Origin: an uncultured Lachnospiraceae bacterium
Lineage (GTDB): Bacteria > Bacillota > Clostridia > Lachnospirales > Lachnospiraceae
Length of the DNA stretch: 55,050 nt
Reading direction: 5' to 3'
Assembly (NCBI GenBank): GCA_946405625.1
Contig: CAMJHQ010000021.1
Location: 1-55,050, forward strand
Made by a program: the position numbers and the translations under genes. Shown here piece by piece: positions 16,299 to 24,493 of the stretch (within the stretch, counting starts at the first letter, position 1; each line of letters opens with the position of its first letter). The notes below the pieces were generated by a model. The model saw only the letters and a program-made list of their open reading frames with translations. It did no database searches and had not been told where the DNA came from.

Positions 16299-17183
16299 TT
16301 ATTTGGATTGTGGAAATGCTATGCTTATGATCAGTCTGCCATCTTCGTATTCAGAACTTATTTCTCCTCCCATCTGCTCGACAAAGGCTCTTGCTATTGA
16401 AAGTCCGAGGCCTGTGGAATTACGACCGGTTTCAACTGTATAGAATCTGTCGAAAAGCCTTGCAGCTTCTACTGATGTCATTCCGGGCGCCAGATTGGAA
16501 AAAATCATCGTTCCTTCATCGGTGAGTTTTATATTGAAATCACCCTTACTATATTTTATCGCGTTACTTATAACATTTGATATTGCTCTGTCGATATGTG
16601 TCTTATCAAGTTTTCGAACTATCTTCTTCTCTGTAATATCGACTGTCGGAGTGATACCTCTTTCCGTAAGAGCGCCGTAGTATTCCATGATGGAATCCTC
16701 CAGTACCTTGTTCAGATTTACATCGGTAAGTTCAACCGTATCTTCCGAATTGAGGATCAACGAATAACTGAAAAGCCCTTCTGTCAGCTTCTTCATATGC
16801 TCCGCTCTTTCATCGATTATATCAAGGTATCTCTCCATTTCCGGAGATTTGTCCTGTTTTTTCATAAGCGCCAGGTATCCGCAGATAGCAGTAAGCGGAG
16901 TTCTTATATCATGAGAAATATTGGTGATCGCAGTACGAATTTCTCTGTCACCCTCATGATATTTATGATAGGATTCCCTGAGCCTTACAATAGTATGGTT
17001 CATTTCATTCGCAAGTGCCCTGATATCGCGGTCACGCGATGACACACCTATCAGTGTATTGGTATTCAGATTACCTCTATCACCAAAATCAGTCCGGAGC
17101 TCCCGGACTGACTTCTTCATCATATATATTTTCAATAACAGTAAGCATATAACCGCTATACATATTCCCAACGCTATTTCCAT
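16299..17183 (-). CDS. Sensor histidine kinase
   Basis: 294 residues. One N-terminal membrane helix (about 3-20) and no extracellular sensor domain. A charged linker leads to the dimerisation/phospho-acceptor box ISHDIRTPLTAICGY (His91), N box NVISNAIKYSKGD, and the G2 region STGLGLSIARAF. Small kinases of this design accompany peptide-antibiotic exporters and usually need the transporter for sensing. It is the last gene of the locus response regulator-ATPase-permease-permease-kinase, 73 bases after the second permease. Confidence 0.93.
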   Translation of the reverse strand: MEIALGICIAVICLLLLKIYMMKKSVRELRTDFGDRGNLNTNTLIGVSSRDRDIRALANEMNHTIVRLRESYHKYHEGDREIRTAITNISHDIRTPLTAICGYLALMKKQDKSPEMERYLDIIDERAEHMKKLTEGLFSYSLILNSEDTVELTDVNLNKVLEDSIMEYYGALTERGITPTVDITEKKIVRKLDKTHIDRAISNVISNAIKYSKGDFNIKLTDEGTMIFSNLAPGMTSVEAARLFDRFYTVETGRNSTGLGLSIARAFVEQMGGEISSEYEDGRLIISIAFPQSK

Positions 17184-17256
17184 ATTGTTTCTCCCGTCTT
17201 TAACACCGGCTGTCCATGTGATAAGCCTTTACTGTCTCCGGTAATTTTCTCGGATC

Positions 17257-17997
17257 TTACTGAAGATCTCTCTTGTTGATCCTGAATGATCCGATCATAT
17301 AGTAAATTACTGCCATTACAAGCGAGATGATGATTGAAACGATCATACTCGTATTAATCTCCGGATCTGAAAGCTGCGAATTGGCAAACCAGCGTCCGAG
17401 TGCACTTCCGTTTCCTACAATTACAAGAATCTTTCCCAGCAGTGTTTGCCATGTTCTTGAAACAAACATGAAGATAATGATTGTTGCCGTGAAGGCTCCC
17501 TGAAATGCTACGATTCCAAGTGATGCAGATGTAGCAACCTTTCTGAATCTCATTCCAATGAATGTCATAAATGATGAATAAGCGATCATGCTGAAGAAAA
17601 GTCTTACGGAATATGTAATAAGCCATGAGCTTACCGGTACTCCGGCAACAAGTCCTCCGACGATCCAGCAAAGTATGATCGTAAGCGAAGCAGCAATCAT
17701 TGTTATTAAATGTGCTGCATAGATTTCCGACTGCTTATATCCCATTGCTACCTTATTTCTGATGACGCCGTTTGTATATTCGACACTCTGGAATACCGGT
17801 GCAAATATCGATATGAACATTATAACTCCGATACTGATAAGCTGATGTGCTTTTTCGATCGATCTGAAATGCATGTCCAGTATAATCTCTGCCTGATCGA
17901 TAAAATAAATCGTAATCACTACTGCAAGGATGCATCCCGCAATGAATAATTTATTCTTAAAAAGTCTGCTTAAATTTGCCTTTATAATATTTAACAT
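17257..17997 (-). CDS. ABC-2 type permease, second membrane subunit
   Basis: 246 residues with six predicted helices. N terminus NIIKANLSRLFKNKLFIAG and the region RNKVAMGYKQSEIYAAHLI match the lantibiotic-immunity/ABC-2 permease type. It lies 9 bases after the other permease (18007-18774), which has the same layout (RNKLSSGAKRSEIFLS). The pair probably forms a heterodimeric channel driven by the ATPase 18767-19681. Confidence 0.88.
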   Translation of the reverse strand: MLNIIKANLSRLFKNKLFIAGCILAVVITIYFIDQAEIILDMHFRSIEKAHQLISIGVIMFISIFAPVFQSVEYTNGVIRNKVAMGYKQSEIYAAHLITMIAASLTIILCWIVGGLVAGVPVSSWLITYSVRLFFSMIAYSSFMTFIGMRFRKVATSASLGIVAFQGAFTATIIIFMFVSRTWQTLLGKILVIVGNGSALGRWFANSQLSDPEINTSMIVSIIISLVMAVIYYMIGSFRINKRDLQ

Positions 17998-18006
17998 TTC
18001 TATTAC

Positions 18007-18774
18007 CTACTTTATATCTTTCTTTTCAAATACAACAAGTCCGATCAATAATGATAACATGATGAGGCCTCCTCCGCCGATTACATATGCACTCCATCCA
18101 AATCTTGGAAAACCCGCAAGATGCATATATGGAATGTATTTATCTATGAAGCTGAAGACTGCAAGCCTTGAGCCTGAGATTAAAGTCTCACCTGTTTCCG
18201 GATAGAGATCCTCTAAAACCATAATTGCCGCAAGCTTCATTATCACCGATATTACAGCTCCCACAAAAAGTGATACATGATTTCCACCGAGAATATATAT
18301 CAGTGCCGTATCAAATATCGCTATCGAAACCACTGCAATAATATAATATACATTCATCACGATGATTTCTTTCGGTGATGATAGGAATCCTGCCATCAAA
18401 GTATTTCCGGATATAATGATCGACAGAAGCGAAACTGCCTGAATCATAACTGCCGCAACCGACATGGTTATCACCGATGAAAGAAAGATTTCGCTTCTCT
18501 TTGCTCCCGATGAAAGCTTGTTTCTTATTGCTCCCTCCGAAAACTCCTTTATGATAAATGTAGCAATAAATATCGAAATTGCTATTGCCGCCGTTCCCGG
18601 CTGCCCCTTCAGTTCCATATCTGCATAATCAGGTGCCTGATGTGTGAATAATCCGATTACCCACATGATAAAAGGTGTTGAGGAAGTATATATAAATGCA
18701 TACAGCACAAGTGCCATATAGAATATTTTTGATTTAAACAATCTGCGAAGATCACCGCAAAGCATTCTATACAT
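18007..18774 (-). CDS. ABC-2 type permease, first membrane subunit
   Basis: About 255 residues, six predicted helices, starting MYRMLCGDLRRLFKSKIFYM. ATG at 18774 overlaps the ATPase stop by 8 bases and has GGGAGGTGA in front. The frame is open further upstream inside the ATPase gene, but that part is non-conserved in appearance. Homologous in layout to 17257-17997. Confidence 0.88.
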   Translation of the reverse strand: MYRMLCGDLRRLFKSKIFYMALVLYAFIYTSSTPFIMWVIGLFTHQAPDYADMELKGQPGTAAIAISIFIATFIIKEFSEGAIRNKLSSGAKRSEIFLSSVITMSVAAVMIQAVSLLSIIISGNTLMAGFLSSPKEIIVMNVYYIIAVVSIAIFDTALIYILGGNHVSLFVGAVISVIMKLAAIMVLEDLYPETGETLISGSRLAVFSFIDKYIPYMHLAGFPRFGWSAYVIGGGGLIMLSLLIGLVVFEKKDIK

Positions 18775-19681
18775 TTGCCTCACCTCCCAGAAGTGAGAGA
18801 TAGAAGCCTTCAAGGCTTTCATCATGCTCCTCCATGGAAATGATCTCGCATCCTTCCTTTGCAAATACAGCTGCAATATCAGAGAATTTCATGGTTGAAT
18901 AAACGTCAGCCGTATCATCACTGATAATCGAATACTCGATTCCCATATTGTCCATTATTCTTGCAAGCTTTCCTGTATCGCTTACCTTCATTCTTATGCT
19001 CTTACGGCATGCATCGTCAAGCTCCTCAGCACTCATTTCCTTGATGATCACACCCTTATCGATGAAACCGTAATGAGTGGCAAGCTTAGCAAGCTCATCA
19101 AGTATGTGGCTTGAGATAAGAACTGTAATTCCCTGCTCCTTGTTAAGCTTAAGGATGAGCTCTCTGATCTCAATGATTCCCTGCGGATCAAGTCCGTTTA
19201 CAGGCTCATCAAGTATTAAGAAATCGGGATTTCCGCAAAGTGCAATTGCAATACCGAGTCTCTGACGCATTCCGAGTGAGAAGTTCTTAGCCTTCTTTTT
19301 TCCGGTATCCGAAAGCCCTACCAGCTCAAGCAGCTCATCGATTCCTTCATAGCTTGGAAGTCCGAGATTTGTATACTGCTGCTTCAGATTATCCTTTGCC
19401 GTCATATCGAGGAAGATTGCCGGTGACTCAACCACCGCACCCATGCGGCGTCTTGCTTTATAAATGTCACCGCTGTTACTCTTGATTCCGCAAAGTTCAA
19501 AATCGCCCTTTGTAGGAAGCTGAAGTCCGGTAAGTATTCTTATCATTGTTGTCTTACCTGCTCCGTTCTTTCCTACGAAACCGTAGATAGATCCCTTCGG
19601 AATATTCATCGAAACACCGTTCAGTGCTTTGAATCCTTTATAGTATTTGCAAATCTCATTAGTTCTTACAATATATTCCAT
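18767..19681 (-). CDS. ABC exporter ATPase, peptide-antibiotic resistance type
   Basis: 304 residues. Walker A GKNGAGKTT, signature SLGMRQRLG, Walker B FLILDEPVNGLD, and SSHILDELAKLATHYGFID. The C-terminal 80 residues are typical of BcrA/lantibiotic-immunity ATPases. First gene of the exporter operon. A CTTGAC repeat operator and -10 box lie about 95 bases upstream (19761-19816). Its own promoter plus the response regulator upstream suggests induction by a cell-envelope drug or bacteriocin. Confidence 0.94.
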   Translation of the reverse strand: MEYIVRTNEICKYYKGFKALNGVSMNIPKGSIYGFVGKNGAGKTTMIRILTGLQLPTKGDFELCGIKSNSGDIYKARRRMGAVVESPAIFLDMTAKDNLKQQYTNLGLPSYEGIDELLELVGLSDTGKKKAKNFSLGMRQRLGIAIALCGNPDFLILDEPVNGLDPQGIIEIRELILKLNKEQGITVLISSHILDELAKLATHYGFIDKGVIIKEMSAEELDDACRKSIRMKVSDTGKLARIMDNMGIEYSIISDDTADVYSTMKFSDIAAVFAKEGCEIISMEEHDESLEGFYLSLLGGEANV

Positions 19682-19760
19682 AATTTCCTCCTGTACGGCT
19701 TCTTCAAAATGCCGCTAATTCTACTCAGCAAGCTGAACACTCAACTGCTCTTATGCGTTT

Positions 19761-19816
19761 ATATTAACACCCGAGTGTCAAGAAACCGTCCAAGAAATCG
19801 TCAAGATTTCGTCAAG
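19761..19816 (-). promoter_or_regulatory. Four-unit CTTGAC operator and -10 box before the exporter operon
   Basis: Minus-strand CTTGAC at 19816-19811 and 19805-19800, the variant CTTGGAC at 19794-19788, then CTTGAC at 19782-19777. Unit starts are 11, 11 and 12 bases apart, about one helical turn. Then 10 bases and TAATAT (19766-19761), preceded by TG. There is no good -35, as at activator-dependent OmpR-type promoters. The same array is at 38000-38055. Confidence 0.75.
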
Positions 19817-19832
19817 ATATCGAAAAATTTCT

Positions 19833-20020
19833 ACTACTCAATTAGGCCATGAGAATAAAAAATCAGCGTGAAAACTTGTTTTCTAAGCTGATTTTTATAT
19901 TCTCATGAGCCCTGCAGAGCAGGGTTGAATGAACGGCATGAAATAATGCGTCTCCGAAGGAGACAGCTAGGTGCAAAGCACCGGCATTATGAATGTCGTT
20001 CATTCAGCCTAATGAGTAGT
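19833..20020. repeat. 188-base multi-armed palindromic element
   Basis: Outer stem ACTACTCAATTAGGC (19833-19847) with GCCTAATGAGTAGT (20007-20020). Inside are arm 1 (19848-19867 with 19887-19907, plus GAAAAC/GTTTTC within its loop), arm 2 (CCCTGC 19910-19915 with GCAGGG 19919-19924), and arm 3 (19926-19939 with 19993-20006). Arm 3 continues as ATAATGC/GCATTAT (19943-19949, 19984-19990) and encloses two triloop hairpins, GTCTCC-GAA-GGAGAC (19950-19964) and GGTGC-AAA-GCACC (19970-19982). Its right end touches the response-regulator stop codon. Confidence 0.85.
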
Positions 20021-20769
20021 TATAGCTTAATAAACTTAAATCCGATTCCGTAAATAGCCTCTATATAATCAACTCCGTTCACAGCCTGAAGCTTCTTACG
20101 AATGTTACTGATATGCTGTTTAAGCGACCTTTCCGTGCAGTCCGGCGTATCATAACTTATCTTATCGAGAATCGTATTTCTTCCGATAGGTCTTCCTGCA
20201 TCAGTCATTAGTATTCTGAGTATCGCACATTCAGTTCTTGTAAGAGTTACCTCTTCTCCCTCTATACGTACTGTATGAAGCTCCCAGTCAAGCGTAATAC
20301 CGCTTGCCGTAATCTCGGTATCAGAATGATATTCTTCCTGTCCGCTTGAGCCGCTGTCGCCGCTTACTCCTGCATTTCCGGCAGAATCTGCGCCGCCCGG
20401 ATTCGCAGCCTTCATAAGCTCCGCCTGTCTTAACTGCACAACTATTCTTGCCAGCAGTTCATCTATATTGAAAGGCTTTGTAACATAGTCTGCCGCCCCA
20501 TCGAGAAGCAGTTTTACCTTATTTGTCATATCAAGCTTTGCACTGACTACAATGACCGGGATACCTTCTATCATCGGAAGCAGTTCTTCGCCCGTAAGCC
20601 CCGGAAGCATCAGATCGAGAAGTATAAGGTCCGGCCGTACATTTTTAAGGACCATCAGTGCCTCCGTTCCCGAGTAGGCTCTTGTCACTTCATACCCCTC
20701 AAGCCTGAGAGTCTCTTCAAGCATATTTCCAATATGTATATCATCATCAACTATCATTATATTTTTCAT
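20020..20769 (-). CDS. OmpR-family response regulator
   Basis: 249 residues. Receiver domain (1-118) with acidic pocket DDD (8-10), phospho-acceptor Asp52 (LLDLMLPG) and Lys98 (TKPF). A Gly/Ser/Asn-rich linker (about 122-150) is longer than usual. The winged-helix domain (about 155-249) contains LTRTECAILRIL, RSLKQHISNIRKKL and YGIGFKFI. It probably pairs with kinase 16299-17183 and acts on the CTTGAC arrays at 19761-19816 and 38000-38055. GGAG lies 9 bases before the ATG. Confidence 0.95.
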   Translation of the reverse strand: MKNIMIVDDDIHIGNMLEETLRLEGYEVTRAYSGTEALMVLKNVRPDLILLDLMLPGLTGEELLPMIEGIPVIVVSAKLDMTNKVKLLLDGAADYVTKPFNIDELLARIVVQLRQAELMKAANPGGADSAGNAGVSGDSGSSGQEEYHSDTEITASGITLDWELHTVRIEGEEVTLTRTECAILRILMTDAGRPIGRNTILDKISYDTPDCTERSLKQHISNIRKKLQAVNGVDYIEAIYGIGFKFIKL

Positions 20770-20832
20770 AACATCCGCTCCTTATCAGCTTTCTGTCTTA
20801 TTTATGTATTCACACAAAATCAAACATAAACT

Positions 20833-20861
20833 ATAATATAGACATACGTGTCAAAAGTCAA
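20833..20861 (-). promoter_or_regulatory. Promoter of the response-regulator gene
   Basis: Minus strand TTGACT (20861-20856), 17 bases, TATTAT (20838-20833). A hairpin-forming inverted repeat lies just upstream, AAAACAAC with GTTGTTTT flanking GCTCA/TGAGC (about 20860-20892). Confidence 0.55.
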
Positions 20862-21020
20862 AACAACAGCTCATTTATGAGCAAGTTGTTTTAGGATTGC
20901 GGGAATTGTGCAGATTTTACCAGAATCCGTGCTGATATTACTTCTTGTATTTTTTCATCCGTTGTAGAATGACATTAATAAATCTATATAGCAGATAAAT
21001 CTATAGGAAGGTGAAAAAAT

Positions 21021-22337
21021 ATGAGAAAAAGAAATATTAAAAAATACGCGGCTTCGGTTTGCATGGTTCTTGCACTAACCCTCGCAGGCTGCTCCGGTAC
21101 GGAGGAAGCGGCTTCTACCGTAGCGGCAACCGAAGCCCGTGTAAATGAGAACAATACAACCGAAGCGACCGAAGAAGCCGTCGAGGAAACCGCTAAGTTT
21201 TCGGCCGGTATAAGCGATGATGCCGCAATTAGCGCAGTAGCTTCCGACAGTATCAGCGAAATAACCGTTACCGGCCATAATGTTGAAGAAACACCTGGCT
21301 GCGAATTCGGTGAAATGTATGTTGCAAAAGATACTGTCAGCATCACATACAGTGCAGGTAACCCTACCGGCCTTCTGCCGCAGACAGTTTCCAAGGACTG
21401 TGAATTCTATTTCAACAAGGATTCATCTGACTGGGAGTTGAAACAGGATACCTTAACATCATGTGATGTATATAACGAGCCTCTTCAGGGAAGCAACTGG
21501 AAGGTAGAAAACCTCAGTGCTGATATTCTTTCAAAGCTTTTCGGAGACGAAATCCCGGCTGATGATACCGGAGAACTCTATATCCACTTCAATAAAAAGG
21601 TCGGTCTTTTTGCATTTAACCTGAAGAATGAGAAAAACACTTCTACCGAACGTTTCTTTACATGCAACGGAACCGGAAAGATGACCTGGGTCGGTGCAGC
21701 AGGAAATGTAGAAAAGAGCTTTAATTTAGTGGATGGATCCGTGACTGATGCCGGAGACGTTAATATGACTCTCAAGACCGATATAGATACTGCATCTCTC
21801 GATTTCGGAATAGATGTATTGCTTATACCCGAATATGAATATGATGCGGCTCTTGGTAATGAAGTTGAGGAAGGAAAGGTATATATCGAGGCTCTTCCAA
21901 CATTTGAAGTTACTTCTACCAGCATCGAAGGCGGTGACTGGAAACAGTATCTGGGATACAGATATGAAAACAAGTCTCCTGAATTAACATGGGAAAGTTA
22001 TGAGGGTGCTTCAAAATATATGATCCTCATGATAGACAAGTATGCAGCTAACTGGCTGCACTGGTGTGAGCTGGTAGATGCCTCAGAGGAAACACATTTT
22101 GATGAGGGCAAATTCTCCGGAACGGATCAGGGCTATATCGGTCCATACCCTGAGGATCCACATGCATATGATGTTTATATAATAGCACTTGCAGACGATC
22201 CGGCTAAAACATCCTTCAAGATGGATACAACCGGCGGAGATATCAACTCCAAGCTGAACGATCTGAATTTCGCAGCTGACGGAAGCACAGGTAATGTACT
22301 GGCAATTGGTTCTATTAGAGCCGGATATATACCATAA
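21021..22337 (+). CDS. Lipoprotein with a C-terminal PEBP-like domain
   Basis: 438 residues. Lipoprotein signal peptide ending LTLAGC (Cys about 24), then a Thr/Glu/Ala-rich spacer to about residue 80. The C-terminal 130 residues follow the pattern of phosphatidylethanolamine-binding proteins (YbhB/PEBP): SPELTWESYEGASKYMILMI, NWLHWCELVDAS, GYIGPYPEDPHAYDVYIIAL, corresponding to the SPxLxW, WxHW and GPxPPxxxHxY signatures. The middle region (80-310) is unassigned. GGAAGGTG precedes the ATG. Divergent from the response regulator. Function unknown, probably ligand binding at the cell surface. Confidence 0.75.
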   Translation: MRKRNIKKYAASVCMVLALTLAGCSGTEEAASTVAATEARVNENNTTEATEEAVEETAKFSAGISDDAAISAVASDSISEITVTGHNVEETPGCEFGEMYVAKDTVSITYSAGNPTGLLPQTVSKDCEFYFNKDSSDWELKQDTLTSCDVYNEPLQGSNWKVENLSADILSKLFGDEIPADDTGELYIHFNKKVGLFAFNLKNEKNTSTERFFTCNGTGKMTWVGAAGNVEKSFNLVDGSVTDAGDVNMTLKTDIDTASLDFGIDVLLIPEYEYDAALGNEVEEGKVYIEALPTFEVTSTSIEGGDWKQYLGYRYENKSPELTWESYEGASKYMILMIDKYAANWLHWCELVDASEETHFDEGKFSGTDQGYIGPYPEDPHAYDVYIIALADDPAKTSFKMDTTGGDINSKLNDLNFAADGSTGNVLAIGSIRAGYIP

Positions 22338-22352
22338 GCGCTGCAAAGGCGA

Positions 22353-22399
22353 AAAAATAAGGAGGGTGCCTCATAATTGAGGCACCCTCCTTATATTTT
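22353..22399. terminator. Strong bidirectional terminator
   Basis: 17-bp perfect stem (22357-22373 with 22378-22394), AT-rich flanks on both sides (AAAAAAT and ATATTTTTG). It serves the lipoprotein gene and possibly the convergent cyclase gene. Confidence 0.93.
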
Positions 22400-22472
22400 T
22401 GCTGTTGATAATCTATACTTTACATGAAGTTCCACATCCATTATGTAACGGCCTTTGACACCTCTTCGGTTA

Positions 22473-23504
22473 TTACATAACAACCTGATTCTTACCGTTA
22501 TTCTTGCCATAATACAGCTTGTCATCTGCGGCATCAACCCATCTTTCTATAGTCGGCCATCCATCTTTACCGGCAACTCCGATGGTAACGGTAATCCTGA
22601 TATCTTTTCCTTCATATTCAAGCTGTGCATCTTCCACACTCTGCCTAAGTTTCTCCATACGTTCCTTCAGATAATCATCGGATAGTTTTTGATTTTCTTT
22701 CTCTGTTATCAGTATCAGGAACTCTTCTCCGCCCCATCTTGAAATACTGAAATCCTTGCAGTTTTCCTTCATGATATCGGCAAGACTCTTAAGAACCATA
22801 TCTCCGGCATTATGTCCGTATACATCATTTATACTCTTAAAGCTGTCTATATCTATCATTGCGATATATGCTGCAGACTCGGATTTATCGGTTTCCTCAA
22901 GGCATCTCATCATATAATGTCTGTTCGGAATATTGGTCAGATTATCTCTTAATGCCATATTTTCAAGCGTCTCTTCAGTACGAATCGTCATCTTTATCAG
23001 AACATTTGTATAGAATATCAGAAAGCCGAAAACAATTACCGAATTAGTTACCCAGAAAACTCTGGCTATAGACTTATCAGCCATATAAACAGGTCCGCGT
23101 ATATATGGAATCAAAGAACTTATAAGATAAAAAATCACGATCAATCCGCTGAATATAAAAGGATTAACCTTTTTACCGCCAATCTTGCGTCCCATATAAT
23201 CTGTATAGAAGATTATCGGGATCATCGACATTCCGTACAGATGAAAACCATAATCATATCCGAGACATACCGTGCAGATTCCCATATAAACAGTAATCCA
23301 GCTGTATACCAGAACGACATATTCGTAAAGCTTACCTCTGCTTATAAGTATATAGCCTATTACATACACCAGTGCCGTCGGAATACTAAACCAGACCAGG
23401 AATTTTGCCTTAGCAAACACAAAGAATGCCATAAGACCAAATACCATGATCAAAATAGCAGTATTAACCATATATGTTAATTTCTTGAGTCCTGCTACAT
23501 TCAT
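22473..23504 (-). CDS. Membrane diguanylate cyclase (GGDEF)
   Basis: 343 residues. Six predicted membrane helices (about 8-180), then a GGDEF domain (about 184-343) with DNLTNIPNRHYM, DIDSFKSINDVYGHNAGD and the active-site loop RWGGEEFLIL. It should make cyclic di-GMP from GTP. The RxxD inhibitory site is not at the usual position before the loop, so product inhibition may be absent. Divergent from 23688-24425, with both -35 boxes in one inverted repeat (23557-23591). Confidence 0.95.
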   Translation of the reverse strand: MNVAGLKKLTYMVNTAILIMVFGLMAFFVFAKAKFLVWFSIPTALVYVIGYILISRGKLYEYVVLVYSWITVYMGICTVCLGYDYGFHLYGMSMIPIIFYTDYMGRKIGGKKVNPFIFSGLIVIFYLISSLIPYIRGPVYMADKSIARVFWVTNSVIVFGFLIFYTNVLIKMTIRTEETLENMALRDNLTNIPNRHYMMRCLEETDKSESAAYIAMIDIDSFKSINDVYGHNAGDMVLKSLADIMKENCKDFSISRWGGEEFLILITEKENQKLSDDYLKERMEKLRQSVEDAQLEYEGKDIRITVTIGVAGKDGWPTIERWVDAADDKLYYGKNNGKNQVVM

Positions 23505-23534
23505 AAGTCACCTTCCGTTTTGAGAGATACCATA

Positions 23535-23612
23535 ATTTTAATTCATTCTAAATTATTTTACAATAAATTATAAATCACTCTTTATTGTAAATAAGTATTC
23601 TGATGCTATAAT
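23535..23612. promoter_or_regulatory. Symmetric divergent promoter with shared palindrome
   Basis: A perfect 11-bp inverted repeat, TTTACAATAAA (23557-23567) and TTTATTGTAAA (23581-23591). The left arm contains the minus-strand -35 TTGTAA (23563-23558), followed after 17 bases by TAAAAT (23540-23535) for the cyclase. The right arm contains the plus-strand -35 TTGTAA (23585-23590), followed after 16 bases by TATAAT (23607-23612) for the DedA-type gene. Confidence 0.7.
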
Positions 23613-23687
23613 ATATTCGGTTCTGATCCTCGTCATAAAACGGGCTCAGTTTAACAAATATATCTAAATGAAACTAAAGGAAATGTT

Positions 23688-24425
23688 ATGCTTCAGGAAA
23701 TCTGGAACAATTTAAAATCTATAGATTTCTGGCTGAATCTTCTGAACAGCTTTAAGGGACTTGGTCCTCTTGCTCCGATCATACTTGCGGCAATCGAATC
23801 CATAATTCCACCGCTTCCACTGGTAGCAATAGTACTTGTAAATGTCGCGGCTCACGGAATCTTCCTCGGTTTTCTCTACAGCTGGGTCGGCACCTGTATC
23901 GGATGTACCATAGTCTTTCTGGCTTTCAGGCATTTTTTCAGGGACAGATTCCTGAGATTTTCGGATAGACATCCTAAAGTCCTCAAGGCCCGTAAATGGG
24001 TCGAACAGACCAATGCTGCAACTCTTTTCATGGTTGCACTCTTTCCGTTCACACCTTCGGCCTTTGTAAACTTTGCCTTCGGAGTATCTGAATTCTCACG
24101 AAAGAAATATCTTATAACTTTATACGGAGCAAAGCTTATTATGATAAGCCTTCTGGCTATAGTCGGTCAGAGCGCGGTAAGCGCAATACAGAATCCGTGG
24201 TTCATACTGATATCTATCGGAATACTTGTTGTCACCTACATTTTGTCTAAGAAGATAACAAAAATGAAGATAGATCATGTAAACAACAAAGACGCAGAAA
24301 AAACAGATGATTCTTTAAACAGTGAGATTACTGAAAATACAGAAGATGTTTTAAACAGTGAAGCCGTCGAAAATACCGAAGAAGTTTTAAACAATGAAGT
24401 TGAAAAAAATACAGAAGATAATTAA
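23688..24425 (+). CDS. VTT/DedA-type (TVP38/TMEM64) membrane protein
   Basis: 245 residues. Hydrophobic segments with the SNARE-associated/VTT core: an N-terminal re-entrant region with IESIIPPLPLVAI, then GTCIGCTIVFLAFRHFF and LFPFTPSAFVNFAFGVS. Family members are involved in lipid scrambling or membrane homeostasis. After the last helix a cytoplasmic acidic tail (about 205-245) holds three imperfect copies of a 12-residue unit (ENTEDVLNSE-like). Probably co-regulated with the divergent diguanylate cyclase. Start ATG is preceded by AAAGGAAATGTT, a weak ribosome site. Confidence 0.85.
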   Translation: MLQEIWNNLKSIDFWLNLLNSFKGLGPLAPIILAAIESIIPPLPLVAIVLVNVAAHGIFLGFLYSWVGTCIGCTIVFLAFRHFFRDRFLRFSDRHPKVLKARKWVEQTNAATLFMVALFPFTPSAFVNFAFGVSEFSRKKYLITLYGAKLIMISLLAIVGQSAVSAIQNPWFILISIGILVVTYILSKKITKMKIDHVNNKDAEKTDDSLNSEITENTEDVLNSEAVENTEEVLNNEVEKNTEDN

Positions 24426-24466
24426 AAAGACCGACGTAGATATCAATATACGTCGGTCTATATTTT
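24424..24466. terminator. Bidirectional terminator between convergent genes
   Basis: 11-bp stem AGACCGACGTA (24429-24439) with its complement (24449-24459), flanked by AAAAAG on the left and TATATTTTTG on the right. Confidence 0.9.
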
Positions 24467-24467
24467 T

Positions 24468-24493
24468 GAAATTCTATTTTGGGAAATTCTATT
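24468..24493 (-). repeat. 15-base tandem duplication over a stop codon
   Basis: GAAATTCTATT occurs at 24468-24478 and 24483-24493. On the minus strand it duplicates the TAG stop of the cyclo-ligase gene in frame five codons later. Confidence 0.8.
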
